DNA of 64,000 nt from NCBI GenBank assembly GCA_963777095.1, contig CAVZOY010000001.1:434001-498000 (forward strand). The letters are read 5' to 3'. The position numbers and the translations under genes are program-made. Source of the DNA: CAVZOY01 sp963777095. Lineage in GTDB: Bacteria; Actinomycetota; Actinomycetes; Mycobacteriales; Geodermatophilaceae. A model generated the notes under the pieces. The model made no database searches. It had not been told where the DNA came from and worked only from the letters and a program-made list of their open reading frames with translations. Shown piece by piece: positions 45,259-54,034 of the stretch (the stretch's first letter is position 1; each line of letters starts with the position of its first letter).

Positions 45259-45426
45259 CCACGGAGAGCGCTGGATCATGCGCGGTCATCAGGCATCGCG
45301 CCGGCGAACGAACGGATCTCGATGATCACGTCTCCTCGGCGGTCAGAACGCTGCGCCGGGGCGATCCCACGTGCGCCCATCTGATGGAGTCGCCTCTGGG
45401 CGGCCGCACGCTGCCATGATGCGAAG

Positions 45427-45741
45427 ATGCTCGAGCTCCGGCCCACGTGCGAGAACTGCAACCGTCCGCTCGCGCCCGACGCTACCGACGCGATGATCTG
45501 CACGTACGAATGCACGTTCTGCGACGACTGCGTCAACGCGGTTCTGTCGAACGTGTGCCCGAACTGTGGTGGCGGCTTCGAACGTCGTCCCGCCCGACCT
45601 GCCCATGATTGGACGTCGAGGCCGCGGAGCCCGCGCGAACCCGCCCCGCCTTCGACGAAGGTGGTCCACAGGCCGGTCGAGCCCGCGGCTCACGCGGCAT
45701 TGGTCGCCTTGATCGGCGGGCGGTCACCCTCGCAGCGTTGA
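45427..45741 (+). CDS. DUF1272 protein, 104 aa
   Basis: Intact DUF1272 zinc-ribbon protein: MLELRPTCENCNRPLAPDAT, then MICTYECTFCDDCVNAVLSN, VCPNCGGGFERRP and a Pro-rich tail ending IGGRSPSQR. Four CxxC-type pairs probably bind zinc. The damaged twin is at 33959. The 3' end overlaps the convergent CPBP gene by 18 bases. Confidence 0.92.
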   Translation: MLELRPTCENCNRPLAPDATDAMICTYECTFCDDCVNAVLSNVCPNCGGGFERRPARPAHDWTSRPRSPREPAPPSTKVVHRPVEPAAHAALVALIGGRSPSQR

Positions 45742-46707
45742 ACCGTGCGCAGTGCCCGGCACCCCGCCCGGACGTCCGCCGCGGACGGGCTTCGGGTCGG
45801 TGACCGGCTCGGACCGGCGCTGGGACGCGCCGAGCCGGGCGCGGGTGATCGCGATGAGGGCCAGCCCGATGACGGCCAGGGCCAACAGGTGCATCAGCGA
45901 CACGAACGGCTGGTCCGGGTAGAGCCGGGCGAGGAACCCGGCCCCGAAGCCGCTGCCTGCGGCGACGCCGTTGCCGGCCGCGTGCAGCAGGCCGACGGCG
46001 AACAAGCTGCCGGTGCGGTTGTAGGTGAAGCCCATCAGCGCCCGGATCGGGATGCTGACCACGATCAGGAACGTCATCAGCGCCACGGCCATCGGCAGCG
46101 GGCTGCCGACCACGAGGGCCACGTGCTGCAGCGCGAACAGCGGGGCGGTCAGTGCCGCGGCGCGCATGGGGGTGGTGCGCTTCTGCAGCCGGGCCTGAAC
46201 GAAGCCCATCCAGGCCACCTCCTCGGCCCAGTTGTTCGGCACCAGTGAGACCACCGTCTGCATCAGCAGCCCGCCGACCAGCGCCGACACCAGCGCCCCG
46301 GTGGTCACGGCTGCGGTGGGGGCGCCGAAGACCGCGATCGCGAGCGCTGTGGCCAGGACCGGCATCCCGGCCAGAGCGAGGGCGTACCAGCGGGCCGACA
46401 CCCACACGTCGATCGCCCTACGCCACAGCTGACGCACCCCGGCCGGTCCGTCGACGATCCGGGTGATCACGACGGCCGGCAGCAGCAGGCCGATCAGGGT
46501 GCTGGCCACGACGAACACCTGCGCCGGCAGTTCGACGCCGTAGCCGCGGGCGACGATCGGCGCGAACACCAGCGCCTGGCCCACGGTGAAGAACCACACC
46601 AGAAAGGCGGTCAGGGGACGGCGGCGGACGAACCCGGTCACGGTGTTGCCGCGGGAGCCGGTCGGCGTCGGACTTGGGTGGGAACGGTCGTGCGTGGTGA
46701 TGTACAT
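45724..46707 (-). CDS. CPBP-family intramembrane metalloprotease, 327 aa
   Basis: Multi-pass membrane protein (about eight helices) of the CPBP/Abi family. The active-site motifs are EE-x-x-x-R-like NNWAEEVAWMGFVQARLQ, FALQHVAL and GLLHAAGNG, where the Arg of the first motif is Met here. ATG at 46707 (MYITTHDRSHPS) is the first with homology. Its upstream region is shared with the hydrolase at 48286. Role unknown; family members act in bacteriocin immunity, CAAX-like processing or sigma-factor release. Confidence 0.87.
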   Translation of the reverse strand: MYITTHDRSHPSPTPTGSRGNTVTGFVRRRPLTAFLVWFFTVGQALVFAPIVARGYGVELPAQVFVVASTLIGLLLPAVVITRIVDGPAGVRQLWRRAIDVWVSARWYALALAGMPVLATALAIAVFGAPTAAVTTGALVSALVGGLLMQTVVSLVPNNWAEEVAWMGFVQARLQKRTTPMRAAALTAPLFALQHVALVVGSPLPMAVALMTFLIVVSIPIRALMGFTYNRTGSLFAVGLLHAAGNGVAAGSGFGAGFLARLYPDQPFVSLMHLLALAVIGLALIAITRARLGASQRRSEPVTDPKPVRGGRPGGVPGTAHGSTLRG

Positions 46708-46770
46708 GACGCTTCCTTCGCCACGAGGGATCCGGCTCGGACGTCCGTCGGAACCGGTGGTGCGATGCCG

Positions 46771-46873
46771 CGAACGCTGTTGGAGGCCGCTGTCGCGGCG
46801 CTTTCCAACCACTGACCTGGGCAGACAGCAGTGGCTGGTAGCCCGGGAACGTGTCCCGCGGCTACCGGCCACC
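46771..46873 (-). promoter_or_regulatory. Duplicated upstream region, copy 1
   Basis: About 100 bases that match 48356-48456 at roughly 80 percent by eye, including AACGCTG, CTGTCG, GGCGCT, CTGACC, GGCAGACAG and CCCGCGG in the same order. It begins 64 bases upstream of the CPBP start; the other copy begins 70 bases upstream of the hydrolase start. Equal spacing suggests a shared promoter or operator. The inverted pair CTGTC...GACAG is kept in both. Confidence 0.65.
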
Positions 46874-46924
46874 GAAAGGGGTTGATCTCGCCGACACCGG
46901 CCTGCTGGCCGGTGGTCGCAGGCG

Positions 46925-48286
46925 TCAGCCCGGCGGAAGGGTCGGGTCGGCGCGCACGGCCTGGACGGTGTCGACGATGGCCTGCACGGAGGTGGCGGCC
47001 CCGTCTGCCTCGTCCAGCAGGCCGGCGTGCGTGGCGTCTGCCTGGCGATGGCTGCTGTTCGTCGACAGCGCGGCCATCCGGTCGTGGGCGTCCGCCCGGG
47101 CGGGATCGGCGTCCAGTCCTGCGGCGGAGAGCACCACCAGCGGCGCGCTGCCGAGGTCCGACAGCCCCTGGGCCTGGCCGAACAGCGCCGGAATGGTGGC
47201 GGTCTCGTCCACGGTGTTGCTCCAGGTGCGCGGGCTGCTGGCGAAGGCCGCGTAGCGGCTCGCCGCCGGCTCGGGCAGCGCGGACCAGAACGACGTCGGG
47301 AGCAGGCGCCCGATGCCGAGGCGCGCCAGGCTGGGCACCAGGGCGACCGGGCCGGGCGGGCCGGAGTGGGTCGTGCCCGCGGCGGTCCGGTAGGGGCTGG
47401 TCGCGTCGAGCAGGACCATCCCGGCGACCTGCTCGGGGTAGCGCGCGGCATAGACCATCGCGTGGTCGCCGCCGATGGAGTGCCCGATCAGCACGAAGGG
47501 GCCGTCCTCGCCGGCGCGGTCCAGCAAGGTGTGCAGGTCGGCGGCGGCGGCCACGCCGTCCTGCCGGTCGGGCGCGTCCTCGCTCCAGCCCTGCCCGGCA
47601 CGGTCGTAGGCGCAGACCCGGGTGGTGCCGGCGACCGCGGGCGCGATCCGGGCCCAACCCACTGACGACCCGCCCAACCCGCTCATCAGCACGACGGTCG
47701 GGCCGCCGGAGCCGGTGCAGTCGAGGTGCAGCCGGTGACCGCCGACGTCGTGGAGCCGGCCGGGCATCGCGTAGCTGCGCTGGTCCGAGGCCAGGCCGAC
47801 GGTCTCGGCGGCGCCACCGACGGCCACCACGGCCATCACCGCGACCACGGGGTACAGCAGCCGGCGGCCGCTGTGCGGGGCCAGGGAGCGGCGCACCCGG
47901 ATCCCCATCCACACGGCGAGCGCCAGCAGCAGCGGCGGCCACACCCAGCCGGCGGCGGTCAGCGCCGCGCCGTCCGGGGTCGTCACCAGCAGCGCCGCAC
48001 CGGTCACTCCGAGCGCGGCGGCCGGAACCCAGGCCCACCGCTGCGGCTGGGTGGTCCGTCGGGACGTGAGCAGTGCCAGCAGTGCCCACCCGGCCGCGAA
48101 GCCGAGCAGGGCCGAGCCGGTGACCAGGGCCTCGGACCCGCTGACGAAGACGACCAGGGGAAGGGCGGCGGCGAGCAGCAGACCGGCGAGCAGCGACCCG
48201 GCGATGATCCGACGGATGGGGACGCGGCCAGATCGGCGGTTGCTGGTGGAAATGGGCGCGGCGGCCGTCGGTGCGGCGGTGGCCAT
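46925..48286 (-). CDS. Membrane-anchored alpha/beta hydrolase, 453 aa
   Basis: N-terminal third with four predicted helices (IIAGSLLAGLLLAAALPLVV, ALLGFAAGWALLALLTS, and two more), then a secreted-side alpha/beta hydrolase: GGPTVVLMSGLGGSSVGWAR oxyanion region, nucleophile GHSIGGDHAMVYA, acid and His (HRQADATHAG) near the end. Substrate unknown. It shares its upstream region with the CPBP protease, so the two are probably coregulated. Confidence 0.87.
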   Translation of the reverse strand: MATAAPTAAAPISTSNRRSGRVPIRRIIAGSLLAGLLLAAALPLVVFVSGSEALVTGSALLGFAAGWALLALLTSRRTTQPQRWAWVPAAALGVTGAALLVTTPDGAALTAAGWVWPPLLLALAVWMGIRVRRSLAPHSGRRLLYPVVAVMAVVAVGGAAETVGLASDQRSYAMPGRLHDVGGHRLHLDCTGSGGPTVVLMSGLGGSSVGWARIAPAVAGTTRVCAYDRAGQGWSEDAPDRQDGVAAAADLHTLLDRAGEDGPFVLIGHSIGGDHAMVYAARYPEQVAGMVLLDATSPYRTAAGTTHSGPPGPVALVPSLARLGIGRLLPTSFWSALPEPAASRYAAFASSPRTWSNTVDETATIPALFGQAQGLSDLGSAPLVVLSAAGLDADPARADAHDRMAALSTNSSHRQADATHAGLLDEADGAATSVQAIVDTVQAVRADPTLPPG

Positions 48287-48355
48287 CGTGGGCCTCCTCG
48301 TCGGGAGGATGGGCGGCTGGGGTTCTGAGGCTTTCCCAACCGGTAAGGGGCGACG

Positions 48356-48456
48356 GGAACGCTGCTGGAGCCCACTGTCGTGGCGCTGTCGAACCGCTGA
48401 CCAAGGCAGACAGTCTCGCTGGAAGCCGGAAAGAGGAATCCCGCGGCGACCGCCAC
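48356..48456 (-). promoter_or_regulatory. Duplicated upstream region, copy 2
   Basis: Partner of 46771-46873 (see there); it lies 70-170 bases upstream of the alpha/beta hydrolase. Copy 2 has an extra AAGAGGAAT insertion near its far end. Confidence 0.65.
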
Positions 48457-48780
48457 GTATGGGGAATCCCTTCGAAGCGCTACGGCTGCCCCCGGGCGGG
48501 CAAGCCAGGAGTGTCAGCTGGGCTCGCCTTTGCCCCTCAGCCGTGGTCGGCTAGTTCGTAGACGTGCGCAGGGGTTCCTCTGAGCAGGCCAACGGCATCT
48601 GGGACGACGGCGAAGCCTGGTGCACGTGCCCCGGACAGAGCTCAATGGTGGTCAGAGTGGTGGTCAAGAGCCGCGCCGTGGCCCGGGAACCCGGTCGATG
48701 GGCGCTGCCAGCCTCGGGGGCGTCCTCCCGGTTCGTCGGCATGCCCTCGCGGTAGAACGGCCAGCAGTCGGTCCAGCTAC
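48457..48780. other. Gap without a recognisable gene
   Basis: About 320 bases between the duplicated upstream region and the RusA-like remnant. A 63-residue open frame at 48564-48755 has no homology or good start. It probably belongs to the degraded element that continues to 49957. Confidence 0.4.
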
Positions 48781-49354
48781 GTGATTACTCCGAGCGTGCC
48801 GTTGGTCTGTGCGGGATCGGCACGCACGGTCACGTGGATAGTCACCCGGACGTCGTCCAGGCCCCGAGGCGCCAGGAGGCGATCGCTCTCGACGTTGACT
48901 CGAGTCACGAGCTTGTCGTCCTTCAGCAGCGTGAAGAGGGGCTGAACCTCGGTTGCGGGATGCTGGCCATCTACTACCTGATCGGGATGAGCGGGCGCGC
49001 TCAGTCCATCCAGGAGCGTCTTCAACCGGTTGTCGATGTCGCCGCCATGACCAGATGACCCGGCGGCTGTGGACGGAGAAGAAGGATGTCAAGCTCGGCT
49101 GCGAGCTTCAGACGCTCATGGACCAGCGCGGCATAGACATGCTCGACGCCGGCACGGTCGCGGCGACGAACGAGTACGGACTGGCCACTGCTCTCCGTCC
49201 GGGGTAACAGCCAGCGGGGCCGATCCTTCAAAGGCGGATGCGACCAGAGCTCCGCCAGCTGGGGGTGCAAGTGGTCCCGGATCGCCTGCTTGTCCCGAAC
49301 GTTGCCGTCGCGCGCGGGGGGCAGCCGACCGTCGTAGGTGAGGGTGAAACGCAC
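48781..49354 (-). pseudogene. RusA-like protein, frameshifted
   Basis: GTG at 49354 starts VRFTLTYDGRLPPARDG, then KQAIRDHLHPQLAELW, RWLLPRTES and LVHERLKLAAELDILLLRPQ. After a shift near 49030 it continues as DIDNRLKTLLDGLSAPAHPD and LKDDKLVTRVNVESDRLL. The D-x-D-N-x-x-K-x-x-L-D-x-L with a later DD matches RusA-type Holliday junction resolvases, common in phages and integrative elements. The shift makes it non-functional as read. It supports a mobile origin for 48.8-50 kb. Confidence 0.6.
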
Positions 49355-49540
49355 ACCGCAGGCTAGAAAGTCGCTTCGGAAGTAGGAAGTCGAAGCATGG
49401 CGAGCGAGCAAGCGTGCGGGCGTCTCGGTTGGCAGCTGCGCCCCGCGGACGGTCGGCGAACCCGACGCCGCCCAAGCGACCACCACCGCCATCTCCGCAA
49501 CGGCTTCTGACAGGGGAGCGCGCCCCGCAGGACGAAGCCA

Positions 49541-49630
49541 TTCGGGGAGGCTCCCCTGCTGGCTGCCTTGGGTGTCAGGATCGACGACGCTCTTACCGAA
49601 GTACACGACGCCGGCTCTGGCGACCGGTAG
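49541..49630 (+). pseudogene. Excisionase-like gene, 3' remnant
   Basis: Reads GRLPLLAALGVRIDDALTEV, then HDAGSGDR and a TAG stop, matching the end of the excisionase-like protein at 16262 (LPLLTALGVRVDDALTDEHD). The helix-turn-helix part is gone. The flanks 49355-49540 and 49631-49744 contain no gene. Confidence 0.65.
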
Positions 49631-49744
49631 GCACGCGCGACCCGAGAAGGGACCCATCGGCCGCGTCCAGCGAGCGTCTGCGGCAGCCCCGAGTACGTCA
49701 GCGGCTCTCGGCGTGAGTGCGTGGCTTCTGCGGCTGCCCACTGG

Positions 49745-49957
49745 CCGGGAATGAGGTGGTCCCCGACCAGGTCCCCCTCTCCCCTGGACCCCGCTCGTGA
49801 TACTCCGCGTGATACTGCCGCCGGCGCATTGGGGGGTATCTGGATGCCGATTGGTGCCCGTCGGCGTCCCTGGCGAAAGGCATAAGTGCAGGTCAAGGCA
49901 CCTCAAAGCATCTGGATGCCTAGCCGCAATTAGGAGTTCAAGTCCCCCCTCGGACAC
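49745..49957 (+). repeat. att-like direct repeat copy C with tRNA-Leu 3' end
   Basis: Uninterrupted version of the repeat at 28210. It has GAGGTGGTCCCCGACCAGGT, tandem 12-mers TCGTGATACTCC and GCGTGATACTGC (49795-49818), two ATCTGGATGCC copies, and the 26-base end with TTCAAGTCCCCCCTCGGACA (49932-49957). Short direct repeats followed by a tRNA 3' end are typical integrase arm plus core sites. The bases up to 50036 show nothing. Confidence 0.65.
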
Positions 49958-50036
49958 CGAGTTGAACCCCACGGCACGCGCCGCTGGGGCAAGAGCTGTC
50001 GCCGACGTCGGCGCACGCGACCGCCGCCCTGGAGGG

Positions 50037-50279
50037 CTAACGGATCGGCGGCAGCTGCGTGACCGAGAGCAGGGGCAGCCCGACGTCGCGGACCTTTCGA
50101 AGCAGGGCGTGCAGTGCGGCCTGGTCGACCACGGGGCCGGAGATGGTGGTCGTGCCGTCGTCCTCGTCGGTCAGGGCCATCCCGTGGAACCAGGCTCCCC
50201 ACCGCGACCCGAGACGGCCCTGCACGCGGATCTCGTACACCCCGGGGTCCTGCTGCGAGCCGCTCGCCCTGCCGCCCAT
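50037..50279 (-). CDS. Small conserved hypothetical protein, 80 aa
   Basis: Starts MGGRASGSQQDPGVYEIRVQ and continues GRLGSRWGAWFHGMALTDED, then DGTTTISGPVVDQAALHALL and RKVRDVGLPLLSVTQL. The pattern looks like a small domain I recall beside LAL regulators in actinobacteria, without known function. GGAGG precedes the start at 50279; an upstream in-frame ATG at 50315 is less likely. A palindrome 65-100 bases upstream resembles one at the LAL regulator's own promoter. Confidence 0.75.
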   Translation of the reverse strand: MGGRASGSQQDPGVYEIRVQGRLGSRWGAWFHGMALTDEDDGTTTISGPVVDQAALHALLRKVRDVGLPLLSVTQLPPIR

Positions 50280-50343
50280 CGGAGGGCCTCCGCTCGTGGT
50301 CGTCGGGTGGTGCACGCGAACCTAGGAGCGGATGCGGTGAGCC

Positions 50344-50380
50344 GGGATCACCACGATGCGGGGATCACGGTGGTGATCCC
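50344..50380. promoter_or_regulatory. Nested palindrome with ATCAC-N4-... GTGAT core
   Basis: Outer arms GGGATCACCAC (50344-50354) and GTGGTGATCCC (50370-50380); inner palindrome GGATCAC-GGTG-GTGATCC (50362-50379). It overlaps the stop of the LAL regulator and lies 65-100 bases before the small gene at 50279. The half-site ATCAC/GTGAT recurs at 53256. It could be an operator, or a terminator of the regulator. Confidence 0.5.
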
Positions 50381-53114
50381 CCCGACCGGGCCGCCCCAGC
50401 CGCGAACAAGTCGAGCTCCTCGGCTCGGCGGACCGCAGACCGGCGGCTGTTGACGCCGAGCTTGGCGTAGATCTTCTTGGTGTGCGTCCGCACGGTGTTC
50501 AGCGAGACGAAGAGCTGGCGGGCTATGTCCGGGCCGTCCAGGTGGGTGCCGAGCAGCCGGAGCACCTCCAGCTCGCGCGGGCTGAGTGGATCGACCAGCC
50601 CCTGGTCCACGCGGGTGCTGTCCTCCGACGTGCCCAGCGCGCCCAGGAGCCGGCGCGCGGAGCGAGGAGCGCTCCCCTGCGTGGTCACCGCTCGCAGCAG
50701 AGCGGCCATGGGTGGGCCCTCCGTCACGAACACCCGGACGTAGCCCTCCGGCTCGGCCAGCTCGAGCGCGCGGCGCAGCGATGCCAGCGCCGCTGGAACG
50801 TCCCCCTGCGCCTGTAGGGCCAGAGCGTGCAGCCCGAGCACCTCGATGGCACTGCCGCGGCGCCCGCCGTCCTCCGCCGCGCGCAGGAGGCGCGGGAGCA
50901 GCCGCAGCGCATCGCCGAGCGAATCCTGCGACCCCTCGGCGGCGTACCGCGCCAGCAGCGTCCTCGCGAGCGTGATGTGCTCGTACTCGCGGAGGTAGCC
51001 GAGGTCGTCGTCGGCGGACAGCCCCCGCTCCAGCACCCAGGCGAGGGCGTCGTCCAGGCGGCCCTGCGTCACCCACATCCGGGCCCGGACCGCCGGGATC
51101 GGCCGCACCTCCGGGGAGTAGTCGGTCGTGTAGCGGCGCGCGGCCTCCGCGAGCAGCTCGAGCGCGCCGGCGTTGTCCCCGTCGACGTACCGCAGCCAGG
51201 CCATCTCCACCGGCCAGCGGTACCGGTTCTGCGGCAGGCCGGCGACATCGCCCAGCTCCTGGCTGATCGACAGGTGCCGGCGAGCGGAGTCGAGATCGTC
51301 GCGCTCGCGGAACACCCCAGCCATGCCGACGTGGAGGTCCGCGGCTCCCCGGAGCACGACCCCCGGCTCCTCCGTGGCGAGCTCAAGCCCCGCTCGTAGT
51401 GGTGCACGGCATCGCGCAGACGGCCCTGCGCGACGCGGAGATCCGCCAGCGTGATCGCACCCGCGACCCCGTCCGAGCGGCGCCCGGCCCGCCCCAGCGT
51501 CGCCGTGCCGTCCGCGTACCAGCGGTGAGCCGCGTCCAGGTCACCGGATCTCCAGTGCGCGAGCCCGATCAGGGACGCCGCCGCCCCGCGGCCGAGGTGA
51601 TGGTCCGGACCGGCGAGGTCGAGCGCCCGGTGCGCGGAGGTCAACGTGGCCGCCACGTCGCCGCGCGACAAGGGCCAGCCCGGCGTGGTAGATGGGGATC
51701 TCGGCGGGCAGGCGCAGGAACGCGTCGTCGTCCACCACGACCATCTCGCCCGTACGCGCCGCCGCTCACGTCCGTCGACGGGTCCACCCACCGCTCCGCG
51801 TCGCGGAGCAGCGCCTCGACGCCCCGGACCTCGCCGGTCGACATGAGGGCCCCGACGTACCCGATGGCCAGCACCGGGCGGACAGCGAACAGGTTGACCG
51901 GAAGGGCCTCGAACCAGCGCCGCAGCGTGGCCTCCTGCCGTGCCTGGCTCATCGCCGGGATGGCGCGTTCGACCAGCGTCGCCGCCCGCTCGAAGTCCTC
52001 GGCCGCCAGGGCGTGGTCGATCGCCGCGGAGGGGTCGCCGTTCCGCTCGTACCAGTCGCTCGCCCGGGCGTTCAGCGCACGGACCCGGTCGGGGTCCTCG
52101 TCCAGCAGTCGCGCCCGGAGCACGTCGCCGAAGAGGTGGTGGTAGCGGTACCACTGGCGGCGGTCGTCGAGCGGGACGACGAAGAGGTTTCCCCGCTCGA
52201 GGGCCTCGAGCGTGGCCTTGCCGCCGTCCTGACCGGTGAGGGCGTCGCACAGCGGGTCCGGTGAGCCGGCTCAGCACGGACGTCTGCAGCAGGAAGCTTC
52301 GGACGTGTTCGGGCTGGCGCTGGAGGACCTCCTCGACGAGGTAGTCGACGACGAAGCGGTCGTCCCCGGCGAAGCCCGCGATGAAGCCCGCGACGTCGTC
52401 GCGACCCTGCATCGACAGCGCCGCGAGCTGGAGCGCGGCGATCCACCCCTCGGTACGTCCCACCAGCGCGGCGACCTCGTCGGTCGTCAGCGTCAGCCCC
52501 ATCACGTCGCCCAGGTACGCCGCTACCTCGTCGGGTGCGAAGCGCAGGTCGGCGGCGCGGACCTCGACCAGCTCCCGGCGGGCGCGGAGCCGGGCGAGGG
52601 CGAGGGGCGGGTCTACCCGGGTGGCGATGACCAGGTGGACCTGCGGCGGGAGGTGGTCCAGCAGGAAGGCCACCCCGTCGTGGACGTCCCCCGCCTCGAT
52701 CACGTGGTAGTCGTCGAGGACCAGCACGAGGTCGTCCTGGACGGTCTGGAGCTCGTTGAGCAGGGTGGCGAGGACCTCGTCGACCGACGACTCCGCGGAC
52801 TGCAGCAGGGCGAACGGTCGCGCGCCGACCCCGGGGACGGCCGTCCGCACGGCGCTCAGCAGGTACGTCCAGAATGTCGTCGGATCGTCGTCCCGCTGGT
52901 CGAGGGACAACCAGGCGACGAGCCTGCCCTCGGCCCGGGCCGCCGCCAGCCACTCCACGACGAGCGTGGTCTTGCCGAACCCGGCGGGCGCGGACACCAG
53001 GACGAGGCGCGGTGGCTCCTGTTGCTGCAGGAGGCCGCTCAGCCTCGGTCGCGCAACCAGGCCACGCCGCCGTCCGGGCACGTGCAGCTTGGTCTCCAGG
53101 AGGGGGCCTGCCAC
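50365..53114 (-). pseudogene. MalT/LAL-type LuxR regulator, four frameshifts
   Basis: A third large regulator. It starts LLETKLHVPG, then Walker A VSAPAGFGKTTLV, WLSLDQRDDDPTTFWTYLLS, Walker B LVLVLDDYHVIE, a helical MalT-like middle, and the C-terminal helix-turn-helix LSPRELEVLRLLGTHLDGPD with FVSLNTVRTHTKKIYAKLGV. Reading needs shifts near 52258, 51757, 51670 and 51393. GTG at 53114 is the probable start. It is divergent from DUF4386/DUF2306 and followed by an 80-aa protein. Corrected length is about 915 aa. Confidence 0.87.
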
Positions 53115-53255
53115 GACCACCTCCCGAAGGCCAGGGAACCTGACGCCGCGGATCTCGTCCGTCGCTGCCGGACGGTGGGCTCGCCGAGCGCATGGTGTCA
53201 GCACGTTCCGGCCGGCGTCGAGGCCGGCGGCTCCGGCTCGCGGATCACCACCCGG

Positions 53256-53278
53256 GTCACATCACGTGGTGATGTGAC
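53256..53278. promoter_or_regulatory. Perfect palindrome between divergent genes
   Basis: Arms GTCACATCAC and GTGATGTGAC enclose GTG. It lies in the 233-base gap between the regulator (start 53114) and DUF4386 (start 53348), 70 bases before the latter. A GGATCACCAC stretch just left of it repeats the motif at 50344. This is the best operator candidate of the window, likely for the adjacent LuxR protein. Confidence 0.7.
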
Positions 53279-53347
53279 GGCCACCCCTCGTTCCTACGGT
53301 CGGATCGACGCCGGGCACCCCGCACGGCCGACCACCTGGAGCACGAC

Positions 53348-54034
53348 ATGACCGTCACCCCCGCTCTCCTCATCCGGGCATCCGGCGCCGCGGCGGTCGC
53401 CGCGGGCGTGCTCTTCGTCGGGGTCCAGGTCGGCCATCCCACTCTCGACCTCGACTTCATCACCACGACCGAAGCGGCGGTCCGCAACACCGCGAAGGTG
53501 CTGATGGCCGCGCTGGCGCTGGTGGGGATCACCGGCATGTACCTGAGCCAGATCCGCCGGAACGGAGTGCTCGGGCTCGTCGGCTACCTGGTGCTGGCAG
53601 CGGGCTATCTGCTCATCATGAGCTCGACCTTCGGCCTGGCGTACGTCCTGCCCCAGATTGCCGGGACCGATCCGTCCTACGTCACGGACGTGCTGCACAC
53701 GGCTTCCAGCCGGCCGACCGCCGGGGACGTCGGGGTCCTGGGCACGCTGTTCCAGGTCCAGAGCCTGTGCTACCTGGTTGGTGGCCTCGTCTTCGGTGTC
53801 GCGCTGTACCGGGCAGGCGTGCTCGCCCGCTGGGCGGCCGCCCTGCTCGCGGTCGGTGGTCTCGTCAGCGCCCTCCTCGCCGTCCTACCGGATGCCTTCT
53901 ACCGGCTGATCGCTTTTCCCAACGGCATCGCGCTGATCGCCCTCGGGTACTCGCTGTGGCGTTCGCAGCGCCAGGCCGGCGTCCCGACCGTCGTCGCGGC
54001 CGGAACGCCTCCCGAGCGCACCGCGGTTCGATGA
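53348..54034 (+). CDS. DUF4386 integral membrane protein, 228 aa
   Basis: Six predicted helices, including LLIRASGAAAVAAGVLFVGV and VGYLVLAAGYLLIMSSTFGL. The layout and length fit DUF4386. Its ATG has GGAG a few bases upstream, and its stop overlaps the next start in ATGA. It is divergent from the LuxR regulator across the palindrome at 53256 and is probably its target. Function unknown. Confidence 0.85.
   Translation: MTVTPALLIRASGAAAVAAGVLFVGVQVGHPTLDLDFITTTEAAVRNTAKVLMAALALVGITGMYLSQIRRNGVLGLVGYLVLAAGYLLIMSSTFGLAYVLPQIAGTDPSYVTDVLHTASSRPTAGDVGVLGTLFQVQSLCYLVGGLVFGVALYRAGVLARWAAALLAVGGLVSALLAVLPDAFYRLIAFPNGIALIALGYSLWRSQRQAGVPTVVAAGTPPERTAVR

Noticed and set aside
49795..49957. CRISPR array
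   Set aside because: The short repeats (12-mers and ATCTGGATGCC) are only two copies each with no regular spacers; they fit integrase arm sites better. No cas genes were seen in the window.
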